From Gnetum montanum (taxonomy: Eukaryota > Streptophyta > Gnetopsida > Gnetales > Gnetaceae): a stretch of 49,103 nt of DNA. Location: assembly GCA_015680685.1 (NCBI GenBank), contig MNCI01033485.1, positions 238,902-288,004 on the forward strand. Reading direction: 5' to 3'. Positions 11,640-22,765 of the stretch are shown piece after piece. The notes under the pieces were generated by a model, which worked only from the letters and a program-made list of their open reading frames with translations, searched no databases and had not been told where the DNA came from. The translations under genes were made by a program, and so were the position numbers. The first letter of the stretch is position 1; each line of letters begins with the position of its first letter.

Positions 11640-12852
11640 TAGTAGAGACATCCTCTAGTAAGGGATTTCTTTTATGAATATTTAGCATTATTAGAAGAGA
11701 ACTATTTTTCTTGGAAGCTATTAGACCCAAAGGAGACCATGCTTGATGAAAGGTTCTCACTTAGTGGGATAGAATATGCAAGGGTAAAAATGGCTAGGAG
11801 AATGAAGCTGGAAAGGGTAAGAATCAATAAAGAAAAACAATAGCAATAGCATGAGTAGAAACTATTAGAGTAGAAGAGACTAACTGAAATACAAAAACAA
11901 CAAAAGGAAGGAGAAATCTCATCATCAACACTTACCATCCTCAATTTTCCTTCAATTTACATAATGAAAGAAGTGATATGATCTTTCAAGGTTAAAGAAA
12001 AGGAAGGGTGAATTATACTAGCCAAAATCTTCCTAATAATCTAGATACAAAAGCTAGTATTATATCCCAATGTAAAGAATATGAGTCATAAACATGAAAG
12101 TAGAAGATTATGATGTCACACCAAAACATGCTAGAAACTGTAGTTGCTTTGATCAAAGATATGGGACAAATAGCTAATAGTTAGATAGCAAAACTCAAAG
12201 AGTTTATTTTGCAAAATGAATTGAAGACATCCAAGGTACAAGAAGAAATGAAAGGTTTAAAAAAAGAAAATGAGGAGCTTAAGGAAAAAATCACCATTAA
12301 GGAATTGCTACTTGAAAATAAAGAGTATGTCAATGTGTAATTGGAGGAAAGGTTAGCCATCATGAGTTTAAAGTTAGAACAAGCTAGATATGGAAAATCT
12401 CCAAATTATTCTCATCTAATGCTACCAATCTTTAAGAAAATCATCACTAAGATAGATTATAGTAAAGAGTGGATGAAGAAGATAAAGAGGAAAATCATAA
12501 AAATGAGTGAAAATGAGTTATTTTTATAAAACTAGAAAGAAAGGATCAAGAATTATATGATCTAGCTAGGGCCAAAAGGGAGCTACTATCCTAGTATAAA
12601 TAGGATTTTCTAAATAGGATAATGATGAAACATACAGGGCTAATGAATGAGATTTCCAAGAAGAAGTTAGAATTCGAAAAAACTTGTTTTGGTATAGGGG
12701 CTACATTGACTAAAATAAATAATTATATAACAAAATCAAGCTTAGGAGAAGACAACACTGAAGAAGTTATTAAGAGGCTTGATAGTGCTAAACTAGATTT
12801 AGTGAATCAGGCTATTAAAGTTCTTCTTAATCATAGGAGGTTGTTCCAATAG
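11640..12852 (+). pseudogene. EVE1 coiled-coil protein region
   Basis: After about 500 bp of stop-rich sequence, plus-strand frames read as strongly charged helical protein: SGIEYARVKMARRMKLERV near 11770-11830, then KEEMKGLKKENEELKEKI-like heptads near 12240-12300. An open stretch follows at 12341-12529. Another at 12622-12852 includes SAKLDLVNQAIKVLLNHRR. Caulimovirus virion-associated proteins and coat precursors contain coiled coils, so such a role is plausible, but there is no diagnostic motif. Several stops interrupt it. Confidence 0.5.
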
Positions 12853-13009
12853 TTATCATATATAAGATAATAAATTATTAGAAATATTTTTTATTATTAA
12901 ATATACTAATTCATATTTAGGACATATATACCAATTGAAGCTATTTGGAAGTATCTATACCTTGATGGTACTTGAGACTAGCAGCCACCTAAAATGAGTA
13001 ATCACAAAA

Positions 13010-13053
13010 AAACTATTTTCTGTGGTAGGGTCACTCCCCTACCATAATAGTTT
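13010..13053 (+). other. Strong RNA/DNA hairpin in the EVE1 intergenic segment
   Basis: Arms AAACTATT (13010-13017) and TGGTAGGG (13023-13030) pair with CCCTACCA (13037-13044) and AATAGTTT (13046-13053). This gives two perfect 8-bp stems separated by a small asymmetric internal loop and closed by a 6-nt loop. It lies in the stop-rich 12853-13380 interval between the coiled-coil ORF and the coat-like ORF. Confidence 0.7.
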
Positions 13054-13380
13054 AAATAGCACTAGAAGAAGGGCATGTTGTAAATGCATATTGAAATTTA
13101 TTAGGATATATTAGGTTAAATTAGGTCTTTTGTTAGATTAGTTATTCTATCTCATGAGTGAATTCTTAGATAAATAAGAATATTTTAAAAGACCAACAAA
13201 ACCTTATACAAACTTAATTAGAGGAGGAATCTAATACCATAGTTAGAAAGTTAAGTAGTGGAATAAAGACACGACAAACTAGGATATCATCTTTAATTAA
13301 GGGCTTGTCTTTCAAAAGGAAATCTAAGTTAAAAATAGGATCATCTAGTAGAAATTATAATTTATAAATAATGGCCAACC

Positions 13381-14231
13381 CACCTCTAGTTAACCCATTT
13401 TAACTACCCATACCTTTGATGTTCAATGCTAATCATGACATTCCTAAGGCATATTACAAATATCTACCAGAACCATACAACCTTGGTAAAGCTTATTTAA
13501 TGTAGGAATATTTACATATATTTGAGTTAGCTCTTTTTCATGCTAATATTCAACACCAAGATCAAGCTTATAGACTATTCATAGGAAACGTTAGAGACAT
13601 GGATTAAATTTAGTATTCAAACATACCTAATAATAGTATCACTAGCCGAGATGATATGAAAGCCTTATTCAAAGCCCAATTTGGTAATCAGATTTAACAA
13701 CATTATTTATAAAGTGGCTTAGTCCAAATGAAATAGGAAAATGAAGAATTACTAAGAGAATTTGATCTCAAGTTTTAGTGAGTGTATGGCTTGTTTCAAA
13801 ATCCGATAGACCAGTTATGAGTCGCAATGAATATTCTTGGAATAGATGAGAGAACAATCATTATTGGTGCATTTACCAGAGCTGCTGGTAAAATTAGGCA
13901 TTGGTGGGAAAGTGCTACTACAGAACAACAGGAGCAAGTTATTCAAACAGGTCTGCATGGTGTATTTGTAACCTTAGTTACTCAATTTACAGTTGATCTA
14001 TCGTCAAAGTTAAGATTTAAGGATAAGTTATTATTAAGTCAGAGAAAGTTAACAGATTTAAGATATTTTGAGCAATTTAGTGCTGAGTATGGAAATGAAG
14101 TATATAGATTAGCATTACACAGAGATCAAGAATTCAAGACCTATGAAAAGCCCAAGATGAGATGGAGTCAATATCCAATCCAGCAATTTGGCCTAATTTT
14201 GCAGGTAGGCTTCCAAGATATAAATAATTGA
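13381..14231 (+). pseudogene. EVE1 coat-protein (capsid) domain
   Basis: An N-terminal part (13381-13820) is readable with stops: PLMFNANHDIPKAYYKYLPE, then DDMKALFKAQFGNQ. The open stretch 13827-14231 contains GAFTRAAGKIRHWWES, which matches the GxAxxWW core of caulimovirus and retroelement capsids, and LTDLRYFEQFSAEYGNE, matching the following helical segment. EVE2 has the related RHWWNQID. No CCHC knuckle follows in EVE1, although it normally sits at the C-terminus of the caulimovirus coat protein. The ORF is in a different frame from the RT. Confidence 0.6.
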
Positions 14232-14233
14232 TC

Positions 14234-15454
14234 ATCTGTTCATCTCCAGTACAAGATCCAAGGCCAAAGATAATTATTGGAAGAATTCCAGCTGCTTTAC
14301 ACAAAAACAAGCATCAACAGGTTAAATAGTTTAACTCAAATCCTAGTATTTCTACAGTTATTTCTCAGAAGGAAATAGAAGAAATTGCAAGTGCAAAGTA
14401 CAAAACAATTCAACACCTAAAAAAGGCACAGATCAACCTTACAACTGAGGAACGACATTTAGTTCCCTGTTTTAATGCTTTACAAGAATGCTGTTGTGAT
14501 CATCCATTAGAATTTTGGGATAAAGATAGTCCGGTAGCCTATATTCCTATAGTACATAGTATTCCTGTACAAAGCAAGCCTATTTTATTAAATCCTATGG
14601 ATACAGAAGAAATTGGTAAGTAGATTGAAGAATTTCTAAACAAGGGTTTGATACAACCATCTCAGTCAAATTATTGTTGTTCAAGCTTTATAGTCAGAAA
14701 TCATGCAAAAGTCAAAAGAGGAAAAGCTAGAATGGTAATCAATTATATTCCTTTAAATGTTGTTACAGTAGATATCAAATGGCCTTTACCTAACAAAGAG
14801 TTACTTATTCAAAAGGTAGCTGCTAGATCTATTTTTAGCAAATTTGATTATAAGTCAGGATATCATCAAGTTAAAATTGTTGATGAAGATAGGCACAAAA
14901 CTGCTTTCAGTACTCCTCAAGGATTGTTCGAATGGAAGGTAATGCCCTTCAGACTCAAGAATGCCCCATCTCAATTCCAAGCTAGAATGGATGCAATATT
15001 TGGTAAACATCAATCAGTTATTGCAAACTATATAGATGATTTCTTAATATTCTCTGACAATATCCAAGAACATGTTCAACATTTACTGCAATTTGCAAAG
15101 ATTTGCAAAAATCATGGAATTGGTTTATCCAAGGATCCTAAGAAGTTTCAGATAGGTAAAAGTGAAATTGAATTTTTAGGAGTACAGTTAAAAGATGGAA
15201 AAATACACATGCAACCACATGTGTTACAAAAAATTAGTCAGTTTTCAGATGAGTTAGAAAATAAGGATAAGTGTTTAAGATTTCTTAGTTCTGTAAATTA
15301 TGTATCCAGACATATTGAAAAATTTAGTGAAAAGACAAATGAAATTAGATGGTGTAAAAACGAGTTGCCTTTCAAATGGACCCATAAGGCATCCTCTCAG
15401 GTGAAACAATTGAAGAAAGAGTGTCAGAATCTACCACCATTAAATCCTATTTAA
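14234..15454 (+). pseudogene. EVE1 polymerase: reverse transcriptase domain
   Basis: One frame from 14234 to 15454, broken by in-frame stops near 14329 and 14622. The pre-RT segment has HPLEFWDKDSPVAYIP (near 14500). RT motifs in order are SSFIVRNHAK, ARMVINYIPLN, FSKFDYKSGYHQVKI, MPFRLKNAPSQFQ (usually MPFGLKNAP, so Gly is replaced by Arg), YIDDFLIFS with the catalytic Asp pair (15029-15040), IEFLGVQL and FLSSVNYVSRHI. It ends LKKECQNLPPLNP before a stop. The RNase H continues in another frame, so a frameshift lies near 15440-15455. I see no retropepsin D(T/S)GA motif upstream. Confidence 0.85.
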
Positions 15455-16455
15455 AAGGTCCGTTTGTTCTAAATACCGATGCAAGTTATGATGCATGGGC
15501 TGCAGTCTTACTACAGAAAAGATCAAATCAAGAAGAAATATGTGCTTATGCTTCAAGTACTTTCCAAAAGAATGAATTGAACTACTGGCCAGCTGAAAAA
15601 GAAATTTTAGCCGCCATTAAAGGTTTGGAAAAGTTTCATATTTATTTAATTGAAGATCCATTTATACTAAGGATTGATTCATCCAATTTAGCTGCCTTAT
15701 TAAAGAGAAAGATCTCTCCTTCACCAAAGTTACAAAGATTTTCTTGGTGGCAGTTCTTACTAGCTCAGTATAAGTTTTCTATTGAAAGGATTCCAGGACC
15801 AGTGAATTTTCTACCTGATGCACTCACTAGAGAATTAAAACCTCAAATCAAAATGATGCAAGCTACTCAAGAAGGAAGTAGTTCTTCACAGAACCCCTTG
15901 CAAGATATTGAAGAATGGAAATCATGGCCTATAGCTAGTCTTGAAGAACGGGTAAAATGGTGTAGACTCATTATTCAGTTTTTTCCTAGAGAATCTACCC
16001 TAAGTGCAACAAAGAATTACCCTACAGTGGATTTCTTTATAAACATGGCTAGAAGGATTGATTGCTTAGTCAATAATCTCAGATGGAGTCGTCTTGAGTG
16101 TAATCTCTTGAATCATCTGCGACATCAAAAGGTTTTGGATAATATTCTGCTTATTCGCCAACCACTGTTCGCCAATGAGAATTCCTGAAATTATCTTAAT
16201 CTGCTCCTAGAAACTAATACATGGGAAAGCAAGCTTTGTTTATCATTTCAGAGGATTCATTTCTTCGATGCTATTTCTTGGTATGAAGATGAGCAGTTGG
16301 TTCCCAAAACAATTCTCCCGCCAAACGAAGTAACATCGTCACCCGCATCAGTTCTGTCTGAGTTAGCAAAGCTAATCAAGGAGTGTCCGGATTGTGCGAA
16401 AACACGTGGAAAAATTTGCGGCGTCCATAAGGCGATATTGAAGGCCATCCATTAG
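15421..16455 (+). pseudogene. EVE1 polymerase: RNase H and C-terminal Cys/His domain
   Basis: RNase H motifs are VLNTDASYDAWAAVLLQ, WPAEKEILAAIKGLEKFHI, ILRIDSSNLAALL and GPVNFLPDALTREL, so the catalytic D, E and D positions are present. After RNase H comes a domain of about 200 residues (LEERVKWCRLIIQFFPRES onward). A TGA at 16186-16188 interrupts the frame, but the same frame runs on to a stop at 16453-16455. The last part is CPDCAKTRGKICGVHKAI, a Cys/His cluster with CxxC and CGVH that could bind zinc. The mutation load is low compared with EVE2. Confidence 0.8.
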
Positions 16456-16610
16456 GATGAAGACGAATATATTCTATAGAATATATGCTCAGAATATTCG
16501 AATATGCTCTCAGAATATTCCTTCCGGATAAGGTCGAATGTATTCCCTCCGGATTAGTTCGAATATATTCCTTTTGTCGTCATGTAAGCCTCACAGCTAT
16601 AAAATAAGAG
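16456..16610 (+). promoter_or_regulatory. EVE1 genomic-RNA promoter: GAATATTC repeats plus TATA box
   Basis: TATAAAATAAGAG at 16598-16610 is a strong TATA box just after the polymerase frame ends, where the pararetrovirus genomic promoter lies. Upstream are exact palindromes GAATATTC at 16492-16499 and 16513-16520, GAATATATTC at about 16465 and 16560, and a twice-repeated TTCC(T/C)TCCGGAT segment (near 16519 and 16543). GAATATTC fits both the GNATATNC consensus of PHR1-type factors and the GAAnnTTC core of heat-shock elements. Which, if either, applies is unknown. Confidence 0.65.
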
Positions 16611-16842
16611 GCACCCCATTCCCTAGGGTCATGGGTAAGAAGTGTAACCCAGTATATGGGCAAGTAGCTCTGCAAATAGCAAGCTGTGAGTCAGTTCTTC
16701 ATAGCTTTTTTGTTCATTCTTATGAGTCTGTAAATGCTTAGAGTTTGATTCACCCGCTAGGTTCCATCGAAACCTTAGGCAAGCTCTGAGAATGCTTACT
16801 ATGACCCGAGAGACCACACCAAATAGAAAAATCAACTATACC

Positions 16843-17346
16843 TCACATCATCTTTAGTTGAGCATCTGCTTTTGATACGGTAGTATAACTTGATTCTGAT
16901 TCAGACGAAGTAGATTCCACTTCAATTTTAAAACATTCATCAGAACAATTGTCTGGATCTTCCACTGGTTCTAAATCAGGATTAGATTCAAAAAATGTCT
17001 TTACTTGGGAATGACTTTTATATCTATTATCTGGACAATCAAAAGCAGATTTGGAAGATGAATTTTTCTTTCTCCTAGTTGTAGACATTTTACCTTCTTC
17101 TTTGTTTTAAGACATTCTAGAAATACAAACCTCTGGGTATTGATACTTGGAAGATGACGGTAAAGAAGGGGGTGAGCATGAATCCTCATTAATAGTTATA
17201 TTCTTCTTTCTGTACAAAAATACTTTTGTTAGTAAGATGTTGAATTTCTTATCATAGAAGAAATAGGGTTCTTGTAGTAATGCCCAATAGTATATGATGA
17301 TGGAACTTAAGGATAGTACATTACATGAATAAACTAAACATGTCAC
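16843..17346 (-). pseudogene. Acidic Ser-rich ORF, unrecognised
   Basis: The minus-strand open stretch 17088-16843 starts MSTTRRKKNSSSKSAF and becomes acidic (DLEPVEDPDNCSDECF, ESTSSESES). Upstream frames (17346-17107) add PPSLPSSSKYQYPEVC. It runs opposite to EVE1 just past its promoter and leader. The basic-then-acidic, Ser-rich composition resembles disordered termini of capsid proteins, so it could be a piece of another inverted viral copy. I recognise no domain. Confidence 0.35.
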
Positions 17347-17349
17347 TAT

Positions 17350-18889
17350 TATGCTTGATTTGGAATTCCTTCTCTAAATGTATAGCAAGCTGTGATGAAC
17401 ATTGATGAACCTCAACTACTAAGATAGTGATGGTGGATATGGTTCATATTGATTAGATGTGTTGGAGGTGGTAGTGGAATAAGGTCCATTTTTTCTCACC
17501 TTAAAATTTGGTCAAAAAATTAACCATGATTGATACCACGAGTGGTGGTTCACTCATGGTCAAGTTATGATGTGCTTGTGATTTGAGATCATAGGTCATG
17601 GTATGTCTTCAAGCCAAGGAAAAGAACCACAAATCATGGAAAACTTATGGTATAACGACCACAAGTAATGATGCAATCATTGTTGGCCTAATCATGGATC
17701 ATGGTCAAGTTGTGATTGTCAAAAAGTTAACAGCTTTCTACCTCTAACATCCATTGTAATTTGGATGAGACCATGATTCATGGTGAACTTATGTTGTAAT
17801 ACTATGATTTGTGGCTAAGTCATTGGTAATAGAAATAGTGGCTTTTTTCTCTATAATATCATAAATTATAGTAAGGTTGTGATGTATCTCTAAGGATACC
17901 ACAAGTAATGGTCAACTTGGAATCAACTCATGATGAAGTAGGGGTGTTGAAACTAACCATGCAATGATGCCAAAATGGAGCACTAACTAATTTGAGCTAG
18001 TAGAGGATAAACTAGATGATTTTAAAATAGCAATGAAAGCCCAAAATGATCAAGATTAGAAACCTTCACATCACTTCAAAGTGCTAAACCAAAATTTCAT
18101 GAAAACTTTCTCTAAGGATCTTCACTAGATTCTTGGCTAGTCAAGAAACCCCTTCTTCAATTGCAACTTCTTTTATAGACCTACAACCACAAAGAAGTTA
18201 ACCAAGTGCACCAATGGATATTGATCTTCAAATAACATGTTCTTCTTCTTTCTTTACATGATTGATAATAGACATGATATTGAATTGGAACAAGGTTGGA
18301 ATTAATGAAAACAATGAGAATTAAAATTAGAAAGAAATAGATGAAATAACTAATTGAGAAAATGGTACAGATGCAAATACTTCTCTTATTTTATTGTTTC
18401 AAGCTTCAATCTTAAATCAATGAGGTTTGCTTGAAATACCTCAAGTTTGAGGAGAATCCATACATGGACTAAATAGAAAAATAAGGAGATGCTTAGGAGC
18501 ACATACAAATCTAAGCATAGTTGTAAATGATCCATCTAATCACTAACTAAAGCATAAGAAAAGGATATTTGTGGTTCCAAATCATGAGGGAATGCCACCA
18601 ATGTACTTCATTAATCTTAACAAAGAAGAATTGACCACATGAGACCTTGGTTGATCCCAAAGATGACTTTACTTTGACTTCTTCTTCGTTCTATTTTTTG
18701 AGATATAAAATTATGTCATGTGACACATTACATAGAGACATGGATCCACTTACATGACTCAACAATAATATGGAAATGAAATCTAACCCCTATAATGATA
18801 TGAAAAATAAAATTAGCATAAGCATATATTAGGCTAAAATTATTGTTATTTCTTCCTTTAGACTAAGGTAGATTTCAGTTTAATTGCTC
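17350..18889 (-). mobile_element. 3' LTR region of copia element E5 (approximate)
   Basis: This lies directly downstream (minus strand) of the E5 RNase H end. A purine run, AAAGGAAGAAA, at about 18847-18860 is the likely PPT, so U3 would begin close to 18848. A minus-strand TATA, CTATAAAAGAAG, lies near 18168-18179. No second LTR copy is in the window, since the 5' part of E5 is lost at about 41344, so the inner and outer LTR edges cannot be fixed. Confidence 0.45.
17500..17950. repeat. Imperfect repeats of an ATCATGGTCAAGTTRTGAT-type unit
   Basis: Related segments occur near 17555 (CTCATGGTCAAGTTATGAT), 17695 (GGATCATGGTCAAGTTGTGA), 17775 (TTCATGGTGAACTTATG), 17640 (AATCATGGAAAACTTATGG) and 17905 (AATGGTCAACTTGGAATC). 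They are separated by CCACAAGTAATG/ACCACAAATCATG segments. Spacing is irregular, roughly 50-80 bp, consistent with an old decayed tandem array. Confidence 0.5.
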
Positions 18890-21566
18890 CAATATTCAAT
18901 AGTAGTATCTTCATCTTATGGGATTTCAACCTTTTGATGAGAAGATTCACCAATTAGTCTTCTCTCTTGATGAATTTTGAAGAGATTATGCTTTAAACCT
19001 TATTCGTGATGAAGTAGAATTTGACTTCAATGTGCTTGGATATCTTGTGAAGAGTATGCTCATTGGATAGGATGCTAGTTGATGTGTTATCACAAAACAA
19101 AGTGATGGGATTCTCAATGACAAAATTCAACTTCTGAAATAAAATTTTCAACCATAGAACCTATTGGACATAATTATTCATTGCCAAAAATTCAACTTCA
19201 ATTCTTGAAAGGTTCATATAGCTTTGTTTTGTTTCTAATAAATTGGATTGTTGTTGCGGAAAAGGATTAATCCACTTATAAATTTTCTATCCTCCATATC
19301 ACCATCCCAATAAGCATCACTAAAATCATCAAAGTTTCTATTTCTTTTTGCAAATACAAACCAAAGTTAAAAGTGTCAACGAGATATCTAAGGAGATGCT
19401 TTAAGGCATCTATGTGATTTTGCCTTGGTTTAGCCATGAATCTACTAAAATATGAGGTGACATATTCAATGTTAATTCTAGTGTGGTAAAGAATCTTAAG
19501 AATCAAATGATACCCCTATAGTGTAAGACATCAATGAGAGGAAACACATCATTTTTGAAAAGCTTATGTTTGAAAGAAAAAGGAGTACTTACAACTTTTA
19601 CATTCTTCATACCCTACCTTTCCAACATGCCTTTAAAAAATTTACCTTGATGAAAAGAACTGCATACCTCAAGTATTTTATTTATTTGGAATCCCAAGAA
19701 ATATTTTAGCTATCCAAGATCAGTTATTTCAAATTCATCTTTCATGAATCTCTTGAATTCTTTCATAAGCTCATCATTGAAGGTAACAAAAATAATTTCA
19801 TCCACATATAATGAAATGATGATGAAATATGAGCCAATGGATTTTTGATAAAGTGTTGGCTTAAATAATGATGAAATGTACCCTTTTCCAATCAAATAGT
19901 AATTTATCCTCCTAAACCAAGCTCTTGGATCTTATTTCAAATCATATAATATTTTATTGAGCTTGCATATATTTCTTCGTAACCTTTCTTGATGAAACCT
20001 TTAAGTTAAGTGATGTAAAATTCTCTGTTCAAGTAGCTATTAAGGAAGGATGAGTTGACATCCATTTAATGATATTTTAAATCACAATGAGTAGCAATTG
20101 AGACAAAGAGTTTAATTATCTCAAACCTTGCAACCATTGTAAAAATTTCTTCATATCCTACTCCCTTCTTATGCTTGAATCCTTTTATTACTAATCTTGG
20201 CTTGAATTTATTCAAGGTTCCATCTTCATTGTGTTTTGTTTTGAAGAGTCATATTATGTCTATCATCTTCTTTCCCGTGGGCTTATCAATAATGATCCAA
20301 GTCTAATTTTTTTGGATTAATTCCATCTCATTCATGGCTTGAGTTCACTCCTTGTGCTTGAGAATCTTATCAATGCTTTGGGGCTTATAGATGAGGGTAG
20401 CATAGGTAAGATGATTTCTACCCATGCTTCTTATGAATCTCCTTCCAAAATCATGATTAAAGATCTAAGAGGGATGGTGCATTCTCTCAATCTTTAAGGG
20501 GACATTGGATGGCTGTCCCAACTCCTTCATTTGATGTTCTTGATCTAAAAATTTATTTTTCTTCTTAAAAGGCATCAATATAAATACATTTTTATCAAAT
20601 TTTACATTTATTTAGAAAATAAATTTCCTCTCCATGGGATCAAGAAATATATAAGAGTTTGATCTTTAATCATAGCAAAAAAAAAAAAAAACATTTTATA
20701 TTCGTATCATTCAATTTTCTTTGAGGGCATTTGGAACATGAGCCCAACAAATACATTCAAAGATTTTGATATGGAAAATATTTGAAGCCTTACCATACAA
20801 AGTCTAATATAAAATGATGCCTTTGTTTGAGGATGGGTATAATCTATTGAGAACATAGAAAGATGTGTGGATTGTTTCTTCCCAAGATGAGTCTAGAAAG
20901 TTGGGTTGCCTTAACATGCATCTTGTCATTTCTTGTAAGATTCCATTTATTCTTAAAGCCAATTCATTTGATTGTAGTGAGTGACCACATGTTGTTTATT
21001 TCTAAATTTCATTTTCATTACAAAAATCATCAAATGTATAATTTATAAACTCTCTTCCCTTGTTACTCCTAATGGCTTTAATTTTCAAATCGAATTAATT
21101 CTCCACAAGATTTTTGAAATATTTGAAAGTGAAAAAAGCCTCATCTTTACATTGCAACAAATTAATCGACATGTATTTAAATGCATCATCAATAATGATA
21201 AGAAAATACCTTGCATTTATGATAGAGAATGATTACATTGAATCCACCAAGTCACTATGAAGAAGCTCCAATGGTTTCTACTTTCTTTGCATGTGATTGT
21301 TGTGAGAAGAGGACATGTACTTCCCATAACTACATGCTTCATAAGCTTCATTTGAGATAAGAGGATTCTTTACTCCTATTATTTCCATAATCTTTTATGT
21401 CATAATCTTGCAAGAATAATGAAGGAATTTTCTACTTGCTAGACTAATAAACATTTTTTAAAATATCAACAATAGGCAAAGCATAAATATGATTTTTTAC
21501 CTTTGAAGTCAAACAAATAACTTCATTATGATTACCCAGTGTGTAATCTCTACCATCAAATACTAC
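18890..21566 (-). pseudogene. E5: Ty1/Copia integrase-RT-RNase H, minus strand
   Basis: Copia order read from high to low coordinate. The integrase core is near 21130-20870 (IRSNKGREFINYTFDDF, HSLQSNELALRINGILQEMT). An RT follows near 19990-19710 (LYDLKxDPRAWFRRINYYL, YVDEIIFVTF; the usual YVDD has Glu for the second Asp). RNase H is at 19560-18900 (SRFMAKPRQNHIDALKHLLRY, NLSRIEVEFLAMNNYV, ITLFCDNTSTSILSN, HTLHKISKHIEVKFYFI). Stops and frameshifts are frequent. E2 splits the element at 21566/21567, and the protease resumes at 41061. Confidence 0.85.
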
Positions 21567-22633
21567 TAATGAAACCTAATATGTTAGGTAGCTGAGTCAT
21601 GGGGATATGATGAAGCATCATTTTGTTAAGTGTATCAGTAGATTGAGATATTGTAGATGCTATATAGCAAATGATACATCATAGATGCTATGTTGCATCT
21701 ACATTGTAGCATTCTCATCAATGGGTCTTAGCTAGCTATTGCATCACATCTATTATATCATAGATGCTATATAGCATCTGCTATAACTTAGCTTCATCGA
21801 TGCATTCTCATTGATGCATCCCCGTTAACATAGCCAAATGAGTTAACATAGCCCTGTTGACACAACATCTATATTTTCCTATAAATATGCAAGCACCTGC
21901 CATGTATTTCACACTTTTTGGTCAATAATGTAGTTGAACTCTTACAGTTTTATTTCCTAATCTTAGTGAATAGTTAGTGAGTGCTCATAGCATGGATTTA
22001 AGTTAGTTGTATGATATCTTATTTGAGTGACATTATACCTAAACACATTCCATGAATGACAATAAGATTGAGATTGATTCATATTGATTGTATCACTTTA
22101 AATTAGAATAGATTTACTTTCAATGCAAGTTATTTTTTATATACATAGTTAATACTTACATTCTTATGCATGTTAATTAATTGGTAAAATGAGTATGATC
22201 AATTTTGAGTGTAAACATGTATTCACTTGGTAATCCCAATAGCATAATTGCTTGGTTCTCCCAGTAGCATAATACTATGTAAGCCCAATACTAGGTACGT
22301 GAGTTCAAGATGTGTACAGTAAGCTAGGAACAAATACTCAACACCCCTAGGATAGTTTATATTTAATTTTATTATTAACTAAATTAAATAATTAATTTCT
22401 ATATTATTATTCAGCTATTTTAATGCCCTAACAACATCAATTATCATATGCCTTACTTTGGACTAAATCATATGTGATAAAGCTACCATTAGTCCAATTG
22501 AGAAGTCAACAACTTGCAATTAATGCGTACTAGTCTAGATACCATACTAGTTTCATCCACAAAATTTGATTAGATTGGGCATGAATGCTTGTGATTCATA
22601 TGGTTAGGCATAGGGGATACCCACTACTCATCA
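21567..22633 (+). repeat. E2 5' LTR
   Basis: About 1067 bp. U3 carries palindromic copies around GATGCTATATAGCATC, including the perfect 18-mer AGATGCTATATAGCATCT (21762-21779). The TATA box TATAAATATG is at 21880-21889. U5 has three CTTGGTAATCCCAAT-like modules (22224-22295). It ends CATCA at 22633. The first G of TGATG is mutated to A (TAATG). Confidence 0.85.
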
Positions 22634-22652
22634 TTGGCACTGTTGTTGGGGA
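22634..22652 (+). other. E2 primer-binding site (tRNA-Asp-like)
   Basis: TTGGCACTGTTGTTGGGGA follows the 5' LTR directly. It resembles the TGGCGCCGTTGCCGGGGA PBS of plant OTA/Athila-type Gypsy elements, with transitions of the type expected from cytosine deamination. Confidence 0.8.
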
Positions 22653-22765
22653 TGGTGCTAGTGATCTAGATTAGTTATATTATAAATAATTGTTATTAAA
22701 GCATGAATGGTTTATCTTTGTGAAACTATTAATATTTTAAATCAAACACATTATTAATTGAAAAT

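Larger units (their letters stand above)
10741..16840 (+). mobile_element. EVE1: endogenous caulimovirus-like element (plant pararetrovirus), decayed
   Basis: Plus-strand order is an unrecognised ORF, a coiled-coil region, a coat-protein-like ORF, RT, RNase H with a C-terminal domain, then a TATA promoter. No integrase and no LTRs are visible, as expected for Caulimoviridae captured in a genome by end joining. The RT (YIDDFLIFS) and the direct coat-RT-RNase H order fit that family. Gymnosperm genomes are known to hold such copies (the gymnendovirus group), and this may be one, but placement needs a phylogeny. In-frame stops and frameshifts in every ORF show a non-functional fossil. The left edge is uncertain, anywhere from 10.5 to 11.6 kb. 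Confidence 0.75.

Noticed and set aside
20863-21232. Plus-strand ORFs near 21 kb
   Set aside because: They are shadows of the minus-strand copia integrase.
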